The translations under genes and the position numbers were made by a program. From assembly GCA_009691855.1 (NCBI GenBank), contig SIAI01000002.1, positions 1 through 64,000 on the forward strand: a stretch of DNA of 64,000 bases, written 5' to 3'. The DNA comes from Planctomycetota bacterium (GTDB lineage Bacteria > Planctomycetota > UBA1135 > GCA-002686595). Shown here piece by piece: positions 44,310 through 52,722 of the stretch (position 1 is its first letter; every line of letters starts with the position of its first letter). The notes below the pieces were generated by a model. It made no database searches. It was not told where the DNA came from and saw only the letters and a list, made by a program, of their open reading frames with translations.

Positions 44310-45284
44310 TCACAGCCCCGGCACCTTGTCGGCCGAGCTCAGCCCGCCCAGCGCGCGATACGTGCGCGCCCAGTAGCCGGCGCGCGCGACGCCCGCGAAG
44401 CCGTACAGGAGCAAGAGCCCCACCGGTACCAGCCCCTCCAGGAAGCTCGGCTGGAAGAACACGCGCGCCAGCACCTCGATGAGCAGCATCGAGAGGAAGA
44501 GCACGAAGTCGACCAGCGTCGCGCGCAGCACGCCGCCGGGCGAGGCGCGCACCAGGCGCCAGGCGTGGGTCAGGGCGGAGGCCACGCCGCGCCGGTTGTG
44601 GGCCAGGCTGTGCAGCGCCAGCTGGTTCAAGACCATCAGCACGGCCGCATAGGCCAGCACCAGCACCAACACCGGCAACAGCAGCCCGGCCGAGAGCGCC
44701 GAAACCTGCGCCAGGCCCAGCAGCTTGAGCAGCGCCACCACCGGTCCGATCAGCACCAGCATCGCGCCGAACAGCAGCAGGAGCAGCATGCCCCACAGTC
44801 CGAACGCATTGAGCGCCAGGCCCTTGCCCTCGGCCCAGATGAGGCGCAGGCGCGCGCCGCGCGGCGCCTGCACGCTAGAGCCCTCGGCCACGAGCGCGAC
44901 TGTGCTCGGCGCGTACTGCGGATCCGAGATCTTGGCCAGCCCGACCACCAGCCGGCAGCCGATCAAGAGCAGCGGCAAGAGCGCCAGCACCGGCGCGAGC
45001 TCGTCGCTCGTGCGCGTGCCCAGCGTCAGACCCGGGATGCCGGGCGCGAACAGCGTCACGAAGCCGCCCATCTTGCCCGCCCAGGGCAGATCGATGCCGC
45101 TGAACTTCTCGACCAGCGCCAGCACGCCGCGCACGAGGTCGAAGTTCAGGTTCAGGCTCGGATAGAAGATCCCCACCAGCCACAGCGTGCTCGGATGTCC
45201 GGCGCGACGCGCGGCGTCGGCCAAGGCATCGACGGCGCGCGCGAGGGACAAGCGTTCGCTCGGAGCTCCAAGCAACAGGGACAC
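44310..45284 (-). CDS. Multi-pass membrane protein of unknown function
   Basis: This 324-aa protein has about six hydrophobic segments (near 33-50, 95-112, 160-182, 195-220, 255-275 and 282-302). The N-terminal region LARAVDALADAARRAGHPST has an amphipathic look. I recognise no transporter or enzyme motif. The start is a GTG at 45284; no ATG gives a full first helix. It is convergent with the decayed lipoprotein and lies downstream of pepP on the same strand with an 85-nt gap. Planctomycete membrane proteins of this type are often uncharacterised. Confidence 0.65.
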   Translation of the reverse strand: MSLLLGAPSERLSLARAVDALADAARRAGHPSTLWLVGIFYPSLNLNFDLVRGVLALVEKFSGIDLPWAGKMGGFVTLFAPGIPGLTLGTRTSDELAPVLALLPLLLIGCRLVVGLAKISDPQYAPSTVALVAEGSSVQAPRGARLRLIWAEGKGLALNAFGLWGMLLLLLFGAMLVLIGPVVALLKLLGLAQVSALSAGLLLPVLVLVLAYAAVLMVLNQLALHSLAHNRRGVASALTHAWRLVRASPGGVLRATLVDFVLFLSMLLIEVLARVFFQPSFLEGLVPVGLLLLYGFAGVARAGYWARTYRALGGLSSADKVPGL

Positions 45285-45369
45285 GGTTGCTGAGTGCGCC
45301 CTGTCGCGCGGCTCATTTCAAGGGGTGGCTGACCAATGGGGCCCCGCGGCGGCCGCCGGCGCCACCGAA

Positions 45370-46698
45370 TCAGCGTTGCAGCCCGACGCGTTCGCGTCCG
45401 CCCAGCAGGGCCTCGAGCTCGTCCACTTCCTTGGGCACGTCGGCGCTGAGCACCTCGTGGCCGTCGGCCGTGACCAGCACATCGTCCTCGATGCGGATGC
45501 CGATCCCGCGCCAGCGCGGCTCGACGCTCTCGTCGTCCTCGGCCACGTACAGGCCGGGCTCGACGGTGGTCACCATGCCGGGCTCGAAGGGCCGCGGCTT
45601 GCCAGCCTGCACGTACAGCCCGACGTCGTGCACGTCGAGGCCGAGCCAGTGTCCGGTGCGGTGCATGTAGAAGCGCCGATAGGTGTGCTGCGCCAGAGCG
45701 TCGGCGCGCGAGCCCGACAAGAGGCCGAGCGCCAGCAGCCCGTCGACGAGCACGCCCACCGCCGTGTCGTGCACGTCGTCCTGCGTGGCCCCGGGCCGCA
45801 CGCGCGCGAGGGCGGCGTACTCGGCGCGCAGCACGAGCTCGTACAGCGCGCGTTGCTCGGGGCTGAAGCGCCCGCCGATCGGCAGCGTGCGCGTCACGTC
45901 GCTGGCGTAGAACTCCCACTCGCAACCGGCGTCCACCAGGCACAGCTCGCCCGCCACCAGCGCGCGGTCGTTCTCGCGGTAGTGCAGGATGCAGGCGTTC
46001 GCTCCGCCGGCGACGATGTTGCCGTAGGCCGAGCCGCTGCCGCCGCGGCGCCGGAAGGTGTAGTCGAGCAGCGCGTCGAGCTCGCCCTCGTTCACGCCCG
46101 GCCGCGCGGCGCGCATCAGCGCGCGATGTGCCTCGGCCGAGACGCGCGCGGCCTGGCGCAGGCACTCGAGCTCGGCCGCGTCCTTGCGCAGGCGCAGCTC
46201 GTGCAGGCCGAGCGCCGGCTCGACCCACTGGCGCGGAGTCGGGCGCAGGGCGCGACTCTTCTGCTGCAGGGCGCCCACGAGCTCCAGCATGCGCCGGTCG
46301 AGCTGCTGGTCCTCGCCGAAGCCGTAGACGATGCGCTCGTGACCGGGGAGCAGCTCCTCCAGGCGCTCGTCGAGCTCCGCCAGCGGATACGCGCGCGCCA
46401 CGCCCAGCGCGCTCGGGGCGGCTTCCACGCCCAGGCGCCGCCCGGTCCAGGTCTCCTTCTCGCGGTCGCGCTCGTTCAGGAACAGCACGCTGGTCGCCTC
46501 GGCGTGGTTCGGCACCAGCACCAGCACCGCGTCGGGCTCGCGGAAGCCGCTCAGGTACCAGAAATCGCTGCGCGGACGGAAGCGGTACTCGCTGTCGTGG
46601 TTGCGGATCTTCAGCGCGCCCGTGGGCACGATGGCGGCCGCGTTTTCGCGGGCGAGGAGCGCCAGGAAGCGCTCGCGGTGGTCGCGATGCATGCTCAT
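45370..46698 (-). CDS. pepP: Xaa-Pro aminopeptidase (M24B), PepP-like
   Basis: This 442-aa cytosolic metallopeptidase removes N-terminal residues preceding Pro. The N-terminal domain (about 1-170) has RFRPRSDFWYLSGFREPDAV, typical of AMP_N. The catalytic domain has metal ligands in LVDAGCEWEFYASDVTRTLP (two Asp), HRTGHWLGLDVHD (His), TTVEPGLYV (Glu) and GIGIRIEDDVLV (Glu). ATG 46698 is chosen because AGGAAG lies nine nt upstream; ATGs at 46704 and 46692 are alternatives. It is preceded 13 nt upstream by a hypothetical secreted protein gene on the same strand. Confidence 0.92.
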   Translation of the reverse strand: MSMHRDHRERFLALLARENAAAIVPTGALKIRNHDSEYRFRPRSDFWYLSGFREPDAVLVLVPNHAEATSVLFLNERDREKETWTGRRLGVEAAPSALGVARAYPLAELDERLEELLPGHERIVYGFGEDQQLDRRMLELVGALQQKSRALRPTPRQWVEPALGLHELRLRKDAAELECLRQAARVSAEAHRALMRAARPGVNEGELDALLDYTFRRRGGSGSAYGNIVAGGANACILHYRENDRALVAGELCLVDAGCEWEFYASDVTRTLPIGGRFSPEQRALYELVLRAEYAALARVRPGATQDDVHDTAVGVLVDGLLALGLLSGSRADALAQHTYRRFYMHRTGHWLGLDVHDVGLYVQAGKPRPFEPGMVTTVEPGLYVAEDDESVEPRWRGIGIRIEDDVLVTADGHEVLSADVPKEVDELEALLGGRERVGLQR

Positions 46699-46711
46699 TC
46701 CCATCGGCTTC

Positions 46712-47797
46712 CTATCGGCCAGACGGCCCGAGGAGCAGAGCCTCGCACAGCCCGAACAGCTCGACCAGCTTGCGCTCGCCACTCGCGCCTGGCGCAAGAT
46801 GCAGCACCAGCGGCTCCAGACCCGACGCGGGCGCGAAGCCCTCCGCGGCGAGACGCGTGCGCGTGCCCAGGAGCTCGCCCAGGGCCTCGGCGAAGAGGCG
46901 CAAGTGCGCTTCGTCGCCGCGCGGCGAGAGCAGCAGGATCTCGCGCCCGTTCGGCGGCGCGCGCAGCATCTCTGCGCTCGGCGCGGGCCAGCGTTCCTGC
47001 GGCGGATGGAAGGTCAGCCACAGCGAGTGCTCGCTCGGGTTCGGGGCGCCCTCGTCCGCTTCCGCGCTGGCTGCGGCGAGCTCGAACGGCACCGGACCCT
47101 GGTGTTCGGGGAGCTTGTTCCAGTCGGCGAACAGGAGCCCGCGCTCGACGCCCTGCGGCAGCGGCGCCAGCACGCCGAACCGCGCCGCACCGCCCCCGAG
47201 GTGGCGCAGCTCGACCTCGATCCCGTCGCGATCGACCGACACCGAGAGCGAGCAGCGCGCCGCGCCGAGCGCGAACTCGTTCAGCGTGAGCTTCGTCCCG
47301 GCCAGCGCGCGCAGCCCCGTCTCGGGCGCGTCGGTGGGTGGCAGCGCGGGGGACAGGATCACGCCGTCGGGTAGCGGACCGCTCTTTCCGATCCACTCTT
47401 GGGGCACGCCCGGCAGGAAGAAGGCGAGCAGCGCCTGCGCGCGTCCCGGATCCGCGCGGCAGGCGAGCAGGTGCTCCCAGGCGGCCTCGTCGCGGCCCTG
47501 GAGGCGCGCCAGGACGCACAGTTGGGCGCGGCGTTCCGGGGTCGTAGCCCGCTGCTCGGCGCGCACGAGCTCGACCCAGCGGCGCCAGGAGGGTTCTCCG
47601 CCCCAGCCCTGGGGCGAGCGCTCGGCCCAGATCGGCCAGGGCGCTCCGACCGACTGCGGGGCGAGGTCGGCCGGCAAGGAGTCGAGCCACTGCGCCACGC
47701 GCCCGGCCGGTAGGACGATGCGACCGTCGCCGGGTGTCACGAGTTCGGGGGTCTGGACGAGGAGCACGGCCGACAGCGCGATGAAACTCGCCCACAT
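46712..47797 (-). CDS. Secreted protein of unknown function
   Basis: This 361-aa protein has a signal peptide (MWASFIALSAVLLVQTPE) and an otherwise unfamiliar soluble domain. Visible blocks are WAERSPQGWGGEPSWRRWVE, helices with RDEAAWEHLLACRADPGRAQ, and beta strands such as SLSVSVDRDGIEVELRHLGG. No catalytic motif is recognisable. It is upstream of and probably co-transcribed with pepP (13-nt gap, which contains the pepP ribosome binding site). Its own start, ATG 47797, gives the signal peptide. Confidence 0.65.
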   Translation of the reverse strand: MWASFIALSAVLLVQTPELVTPGDGRIVLPAGRVAQWLDSLPADLAPQSVGAPWPIWAERSPQGWGGEPSWRRWVELVRAEQRATTPERRAQLCVLARLQGRDEAAWEHLLACRADPGRAQALLAFFLPGVPQEWIGKSGPLPDGVILSPALPPTDAPETGLRALAGTKLTLNEFALGAARCSLSVSVDRDGIEVELRHLGGGAARFGVLAPLPQGVERGLLFADWNKLPEHQGPVPFELAAASAEADEGAPNPSEHSLWLTFHPPQERWPAPSAEMLRAPPNGREILLLSPRGDEAHLRLFAEALGELLGTRTRLAAEGFAPASGLEPLVLHLAPGASGERKLVELFGLCEALLLGPSGR

Positions 47798-47910
47798 GCG
47801 TGCGAGTCTACCGCCGCGCCGCGCGCCGCGGCGAGCCCGGCCGTTCGCACGCGGCCGGCCGGCGTCGCTGCCGCTCCGGCGCGGCTCTCGGGTAGACTCA
47901 CGTGCTCACC

Positions 47911-48177
47911 ATGGTCGCGAAAGAGCTGCTCGAACTCCTGGCCTGTCCGCAGAACCACCAGCCCCTGCGCGAGGCGCCGCCCGAGCTCCTGGCGCGCGTC
48001 AACGCGCGCATCGCGCGCGGCGAGCTCGCCAACCAGGGCGGCGTGAAGCTTCAGGCGGCGCTGCTCGAGGCGCTGGTGCGCGAAGACGGAGAGCTGCTGT
48101 ACCCGGTGCTGGATGGCATTCCGATGCTGCTGGCCGAAGAGGCCATCCACACCGCCGAGACGCCCCGCGCGAAGTAG
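47911..48177 (+). CDS. Trm112-family small protein
   Basis: This 88-aa protein begins AKELLELLACPQNHQPLREA and ends with LYPVLDGIPMLLAEEAI, the family pattern of Trm112-like proteins, which in eukaryotes activate methyltransferases. It has the LACP segment but not the second Cys pair of zinc-binding members, so it is probably zinc-free. ATG 47911 is used; a GTG at 47902 is also possible. It is seven nt upstream of eboE on the same strand, so the two may be co-translated. Confidence 0.85.
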   Translation: MVAKELLELLACPQNHQPLREAPPELLARVNARIARGELANQGGVKLQAALLEALVREDGELLYPVLDGIPMLLAEEAIHTAETPRAK

Positions 48178-48184
48178 CGCGCCG

Positions 48185-49465
48185 ATGCGATTCGCGCATC
48201 CGGCCCATCCCGAGTTCGGGCTGCGCCTTGCCTACGGCCTCAACCTGTATCCATCGCGCGACGCGCGCGGCGTGCTGGCCGGCCTGCGCGCGATCGCGCT
48301 GCCGTTGCGCGCGCGCCTGGCACGCGGCGCGGGAGCTTTCGGGGTCGGGATGTGGTTGCCGGCGCGCGCCGCGCGCGAGTTCGTGCACCAGCCGGCGCTG
48401 CTCGCCGAGCTGGCGGAGCTGTGCGCCAGCGCGGAGCTCGAGCCCTTCACCTGCAACGCCTTCCCGCACGGCGAGTTCCACGGCCCGGGGCTGAAGCAGC
48501 GCGTCTTCGAGCCCAGCTGGAAGCAGCGCGAGCGTCTGGAGTTCACGCTCGACGTGGCGCGCGTGGCGGTTGCGCTGCGCGCGCTCGGCGGAGCCGCACG
48601 GCCCGCCGAGCACCTCTCGGTCAGCACGCACTCGGGGATGTTCGCCGCGGCGCTGGCGCCCGGCGATCGCGAGCTCCTGGCCGACGGTTTCGTGCGCGCG
48701 GCGTCCGCCCTGGCCGAGCTGGAGCACGAGTGCGGCGAGCGCGTGGTGCTGGCGCTCGAGCCCGAGCCGCGCTCCAACGCCAACGACACGCGCGAGCTGG
48801 CCGAGTTCCTCGCGCTCGTGCGCCAGCGCGCGCGCGGCGCGGCCGAAGACGCCGTGCGCCGGCACCTCGGCGCCTGCCTCGATGCGTGCCACGCGGCGGT
48901 CGAGTTCGAGGTTCCCGAGGAGGCTTTGGAACGCGCCACGGCCGCGGGTGCGCCGCTCGGCAAGCTGCAGTTCTCGAGCGCGCTCAAGCTCCGTCCGCCG
49001 CACGGCATCCCGGCCCTGCTCGCGCTGGACGAACCCGTGTATCTGCACCAGGTCACCGGCCGGCGCGGGAACGAGCGCCTGCGCGTCCTCGACCTGCCCG
49101 AGCTCGCGCGCGCGTGGCAGGGCGGCGCCTGGAGCGCTTGCGACGAGTGGCGCTGCCACTTCCACGTGCCGGTCGACCTGGACGAACTCGGCGGCGCTGC
49201 GGGCCTGGGCACGACGCGTTCCGAGGCCGACGCGCTGCTCGCGCGCGCCCTGGCCGCGCCCGAGCGCTGGGGCGTGCGCGAGCTGCACGTCGAGGTCGAG
49301 ACCTACACCTGGAACCTCTTCACTCCGGCCCAGACCGGCTCGGCCAGCGCGCTCGAGGGCCTCGAGCGCGAGCTGCGCCACGTGCTGGAGCGCCTGCGCC
49401 TCGCCGGCTGGTGCCCCGCGGGCTGGAACCCGTGCGCACCGTCCGTTGACACCCCCCAGGGCTGA
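48185..49465 (+). CDS. eboE: EboE-like TIM-barrel protein (metabolite traffic)
   Basis: This 426-aa protein has an EboE/xylose-isomerase-like TIM barrel: RLAYGLNLYPSRDARGVLAG, FTCNAFPHGEFHGPGLKQRV, RPAEHLSVSTHSGMFA, LGACLDACHAAVEFEVPEEA and WRCHFHVPVDLDELGG. These match the EboE group, part of the ebo (EboABCDEF) cluster linked to movement of a metabolite precursor across the membrane. None of the other ebo genes is in this window, so it may act alone here. It follows the Trm112-like gene by seven nt. Its stop region overlaps the promoter of tRNA-Glu. Confidence 0.8.
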   Translation: MRFAHPAHPEFGLRLAYGLNLYPSRDARGVLAGLRAIALPLRARLARGAGAFGVGMWLPARAAREFVHQPALLAELAELCASAELEPFTCNAFPHGEFHGPGLKQRVFEPSWKQRERLEFTLDVARVAVALRALGGAARPAEHLSVSTHSGMFAAALAPGDRELLADGFVRAASALAELEHECGERVVLALEPEPRSNANDTRELAEFLALVRQRARGAAEDAVRRHLGACLDACHAAVEFEVPEEALERATAAGAPLGKLQFSSALKLRPPHGIPALLALDEPVYLHQVTGRRGNERLRVLDLPELARAWQGGAWSACDEWRCHFHVPVDLDELGGAAGLGTTRSEADALLARALAAPERWGVRELHVEVETYTWNLFTPAQTGSASALEGLERELRHVLERLRLAGWCPAGWNPCAPSVDTPQG

Positions 49466-49474
49466 CAGTACCTT
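49446..49474 (+). promoter_or_regulatory. Strong promoter of tRNA-Glu, inside the eboE 3' end
   Basis: A perfect -35 TTGACA (49446-49451) and -10 TACCTT (49469-49474) with 17-nt spacing, ending 28 nt before the tRNA. The -35 lies in the last codons of eboE. This is the best sigma-70-type promoter I see in the window. Confidence 0.7.
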
Positions 49475-49502
49475 GCCGCCCCCTCGGTTGACGAGGGCGA
49501 GT

Positions 49503-49580
49503 GGCCCCATCGTCTAGTTCGGCCTAGGACACCAGGTTTTCATCCTGGCGACAGGGGTTCAAATCCCCTTGGGGTCACCA
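49503..49580 (+). tRNA. tRNA-Glu (anticodon UUC)
   Basis: A 78-nt cloverleaf. The acceptor arms GGCCCCA and TGGGGTC pair with one G-U, the D-arm contains CGTCTAGTTCGGCCTAGGAC and the anticodon stem is CCAGG/CCTGG around TTTTCAT (anticodon TTC). The T-arm contains GGTTCAAATCC. CCA is encoded. Transcribed from the promoter at 49446-49474. Confidence 0.97.
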
Positions 49581-49581
49581 T

Positions 49582-49615
49582 CCTTCCCCGGAACCGCGGG
49601 CCTTCCCCGGAACCG
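49582..49615. repeat. Two 15-nt direct repeats just after tRNA-Glu
   Basis: CCTTCCCCGGAACCG occurs at 49582-49596 and again at 49601-49615 (period 19). Each copy contains the imperfect dyad TTCC/GGAA. The pair starts two nt after the tRNA 3' end, a location favoured for integration sites; it may also be only a processing or termination signal. Confidence 0.6.
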
Positions 49616-49669
49616 TGGAGCGGAGCGGGTCGCTCGAGCACGCGCGCCGCCGGGAACGCCCGGCTCGGC

Positions 49670-50056
49670 TCAGCTCGACCCGGCGAGGGCGACGGTCCAG
49701 GCTGCCGCCAGCAGGGTGGCGTTGGCGACGAGCATCGCGCGCGGGGAGAGCAAGAGGTCGCGCGCGAAGCGCAGCTCGAGCGCGTTCATCGCCACGAGGG
49801 CGACGGACTGCAGCGCGACGCAGGGCACGAGCGCTCGGCCGTACAGCATCCACAGCCCGAACGAGACCTCGCCGGTAGCCACCAACCGGAGGACCGGGCC
49901 GGCCCGCGCCTCGCCGACGACGCGGGCGATGATCCGGCGATGGCGCGGGAGCGCGCCGAGCGCCTTGAACAGGCCGCCGAAGACCAGCCACACCGCTGCG
50001 ATGCCGCAGCGCAGCCACGTGAGGGGACAGGCGAAGTCGAAAGCAGCCGGTGTCAC
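49670..50056 (-). CDS. DoxX-like small membrane protein
   Basis: This 128-aa protein has about four hydrophobic segments, starting with TWLRCGIAAVWLVFGGLFK and later SVALVAMNALELRFAR and AMLVANATLLAAAW, as in DoxX/DoxD-like quinol-linked or stress-related membrane proteins. The GTG start at 50056 overlaps the upstream gene by four nt (GTGA). No redox ligands or Cys motif argue for a specific function, so the family assignment rests on size and helix pattern. It is the second gene of a two-gene membrane operon. Confidence 0.55.
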   Translation of the reverse strand: MTPAAFDFACPLTWLRCGIAAVWLVFGGLFKALGALPRHRRIIARVVGEARAGPVLRLVATGEVSFGLWMLYGRALVPCVALQSVALVAMNALELRFARDLLLSPRAMLVANATLLAAAWTVALAGSS

Positions 50057-50496
50057 GGGGGCCACTGCGCGAGGAGCGCCGCGCCGTACAGGAGGAGATA
50101 GGCCGCCCACAGGAGGTGGGCGCCCACGCGGACGGTCCAGGTTCGCGTCCACCCGAGCGTCATCACGCGGTCGAAGACCAGCGGCTGCAGGCACAGCCGC
50201 ACGAACCAGAAGAGGACGACGGCCGCGAGGAGATAGCGTTGCAGCTCGCCAGGCGCCAGCAGGAGATCGGGTCGCAGGAGCGACAGTAGGCCGAGGCCGA
50301 AGAGCACCAGCGCGACGAAGAAGGCGTGGACGGCGAACACGCGGGCGTTGAGGGGCGACAGGCGCTCGCTCTCGCGGTCCCAATGGAGCGAGCGCCACAG
50401 CGCGAGGTGGACCAGGGCCAGCAAGACCAGGCTCGCGCCGCTGATGCGCAGCAGGAACGACAGTTGCCAGGGTCCGGCCTCCAATGACGCCGCCAC
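50053..50496 (-). CDS. Small membrane protein of unknown function
   Basis: This 147-aa protein has about four hydrophobic segments (LLRISGASLVLLALVHLALW, AVHAFFVALVLFGLGLLSLL, LLAAVVLFWFVRLCLQPLVF and VGAHLLWAAYLLLYGAALLA). Positions of Arg and His residues beside the helices (HLALWRSLHWDRE) are of the kind seen in small heme or quinone proteins, but no family can be named. GTG 50496 with AAGGG upstream is preferred over ATG 50547, which would overlap the divergent gene start. It is coupled to the DoxX-like gene. Confidence 0.55.
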   Translation of the reverse strand: MAASLEAGPWQLSFLLRISGASLVLLALVHLALWRSLHWDRESERLSPLNARVFAVHAFFVALVLFGLGLLSLLRPDLLLAPGELQRYLLAAVVLFWFVRLCLQPLVFDRVMTLGWTRTWTVRVGAHLLWAAYLLLYGAALLAQWPP

Positions 50497-50545
50497 CGCG
50501 CCGGCCCTTGCGTTTAGGCTAGGGGCGCCCTCGTCTCCTGCCGCC

Positions 50546-52693
50546 ATGGGACTCCACCTCGCCCCGCTGCTCCTCGCACTCGCGCCCGTTCCGCCCCAGG
50601 CCGCAGCCGAGACGCCCGCCCAGGAGTTCCAGCGCATCGGCAAGGAGCTGTACGAGAACGAGAACCCGTTCATCGGCGCCGCGCCGCGGCGCGCGCTGGA
50701 GCAGCAGCTCGAGGATCCCGCGCTGGCGCTCGAGAAGCGCATCGAGCTGCAGGCGCAGCTCGGCAAGGAGTACCTGAAGGCGGCCGAGATCGAGCGCGCG
50801 CTGGCGCTGCTGGAGCAGACCATGGAGCTCGCGCAGAGCCGCGCGCCGGCCTTGGTGCAGCGCCTGCACCGTCAGCTGGGCCTCGCCTACCTGCGCCAGG
50901 CCGAGCAGCTCAACTGCGTCGCGCGGCACAACGCCGACTGCTGCATCTTCCCGCTGAAGGACGGCGCCATCCACGCCCAGCGCGAGCCGGCGCTGAAGGC
51001 CCGTGAGCACTACTTGGCGCTGCTGGAGAAGGCGCCCGACGACCGCGAAGCGCTGTGGCTCCTGAATCTCACCGCCATGGCGCTGGGGGAGTTCCCCGAC
51101 GGCGTGCCCGAGCGCTGGCGCCTGCCGCCGGGCGCCTTCGCCGCGCAGGCCGAGTTTCCGCGCTTCCCGGACGTCGCCAAGCGCGCGGGCGTGGACAGCC
51201 TGAACATGGCTGGCGGCGTCGCGGTCGAGGACTACGACGGCGATGGCTGGCTCGATATTCTGACCTCGACCTGCGATCCGCTCGGGCCGCTGACGTTCTT
51301 CCACAATACCGGCGACGGGCACTTCGTGGAGCGCTCGAAGGAAGTGCACACCAGCGAGCAGCTGGGCGGGCTGAACCTCGTCTCCGGCGACTACGACAAC
51401 GACGGCGATTTCGACGCGGTCGTGCTGCGCGGGGCCTGGCTGCTCGACTACGGGCGCATCCGCAAGTCGCTGCTGCGCAACGATGCCGGAGTGTTCACCG
51501 ACGTGACGCGCGCGGCGGGCCTGGCCGATCCGCCGTATCCGAGCCAGACCGGGCTGTTCGCCGACTTCGACGGCGACGGTTGGCTCGACTTCTACGTAGG
51601 CAACGAGTCGCGCGCCGAGATGGAGCAGGGCGCGGCTCAGTACCCCTCACAGCTGTATCGCAGCAAGGGCGACGGCACCTTCGAGAACGCGACGCAGCGC
51701 GCCGGCGTGTCCAACGACCGCTACTCCAAGGGCGTGGCCGCCGGCGACTACGACAACGACGGCGACCTCGACCTCTACGTCTCGAACATCGGGTTGAACC
51801 GGCTGTACGCCAATCAGGGCGACGGCACCTTCAAGGACGTCGGCCCGAAGGCCGGCGTGACGGGCAAGGCCGAGCGCCACTTCGCGTGCTGGTTCTTCGA
51901 CGTGGACAACGACGGCTGGCTCGACCTGTGGGTCAATGGCTTCCAGGCCAAGCTCGAGGACCTGGCCAACGCCGCGCTGGGAAAACCCGACGGCGCGCTG
52001 CGGCCGCTGTTTTTCGTGAACCAGCGCAACGGCACCTTCGTGAATCGCGCGCAGGCGGCGGGCGTGGCCCACGCCTACCTGCCGATGGGCAGCAACTTCG
52101 GCGACCTCGACAACGACGGCTGGCTCGACATCTACCTCGGCACGGGCGAGCCGGCGCTGCAGATGCTGATGCCCAACGTGCTGCTCTGGAATCGCGGCGG
52201 CGAGCGCTTCGTCGACGTGACCAGCGCCTCGGGCATGGGCCATCTGCAGAAGGGCCACGGGGTTGCCTTCGCCGACTTCGACCACGACGGCGACCAGGAC
52301 GTGCTGCACCAGCTGGGCGGCTTCTTCCTGGTCGACCGCTTCCAGAGCGCGCTGTTCGAGAACCCCGGCTTCGGCAACCATTGGCTGAGCCTCGAGCTCG
52401 CCGGCACGCAGACCAACCGCATGGCCGTGGGCGCGCGCGTGCGCTTGGTGCTCGAGACGCCGGCAGGTCCGCGCGAACTGCACCGCTCCGCCGGCTCCGT
52501 GTCGAGCTTCGGAGGCTCGCCGCACCGCCTGGAAATCGGTCTTGCCGACGCCACGCGCATCCAGCGCCTCGAGATCCGCTGGCCGCGCACGCGCGAGCCG
52601 CAGGTTTTCAGCGACGTTCCGCTGGACGCCTTCGTGCGCGTGGTCGAGGGCCAGGTCACGCTCGAGCGCCTGCAGCGCGCGCGCGCCCGCTGA
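50546..52693 (+). CDS. CRTAC1-type FG-GAP/ASPIC-UnbV protein, tandem copy A
   Basis: This 715-aa secreted protein has a signal peptide (HLAPLLLALAPVPPQAAA), TPR-like helices (about 30-180) with the family Cys motif NCVARHNADCC near 123-133, then from about 205 many FG-GAP repeats with Ca-binding-like DxDxDGxxD motifs (DYDGDGWLDI, DYDNDGDFDAV, DFDGDGWLDFYVG, DLDNDGWLDIYLG, DFDHDGDQDVL). The ASPIC/UnbV domain spans about 610-705 (RLEIRWPRTREPQVF). It likely forms a Ca-stabilised beta-propeller on the surface. ATG 50546 gives the signal peptide. It is followed 29 nt later by a paralogue with the same layout, so this is a tandem duplication. Confidence 0.9.
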   Translation: MGLHLAPLLLALAPVPPQAAAETPAQEFQRIGKELYENENPFIGAAPRRALEQQLEDPALALEKRIELQAQLGKEYLKAAEIERALALLEQTMELAQSRAPALVQRLHRQLGLAYLRQAEQLNCVARHNADCCIFPLKDGAIHAQREPALKAREHYLALLEKAPDDREALWLLNLTAMALGEFPDGVPERWRLPPGAFAAQAEFPRFPDVAKRAGVDSLNMAGGVAVEDYDGDGWLDILTSTCDPLGPLTFFHNTGDGHFVERSKEVHTSEQLGGLNLVSGDYDNDGDFDAVVLRGAWLLDYGRIRKSLLRNDAGVFTDVTRAAGLADPPYPSQTGLFADFDGDGWLDFYVGNESRAEMEQGAAQYPSQLYRSKGDGTFENATQRAGVSNDRYSKGVAAGDYDNDGDLDLYVSNIGLNRLYANQGDGTFKDVGPKAGVTGKAERHFACWFFDVDNDGWLDLWVNGFQAKLEDLANAALGKPDGALRPLFFVNQRNGTFVNRAQAAGVAHAYLPMGSNFGDLDNDGWLDIYLGTGEPALQMLMPNVLLWNRGGERFVDVTSASGMGHLQKGHGVAFADFDHDGDQDVLHQLGGFFLVDRFQSALFENPGFGNHWLSLELAGTQTNRMAVGARVRLVLETPAGPRELHRSAGSVSSFGGSPHRLEIGLADATRIQRLEIRWPRTREPQVFSDVPLDAFVRVVEGQVTLERLQRARAR

Positions 52694-52722
52694 TCGACGG
52701 CCCTGCTACCTTCTCCCGCGTC

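Noticed and set aside
43816-44376. 186-codon plus-strand frame after tRNA-Lys as one gene
   Set aside because: The first part is Arg-rich with no conserved motif and starts inside the tRNA; only the part from 44110 looks gene-like and it needs a frameshift.
46128-48494. 788-codon plus-strand frame across pepP and its neighbours
   Set aside because: Arg/Pro/Ser-rich shadow of the minus-strand genes pepP and the secreted protein; no recognisable domain.
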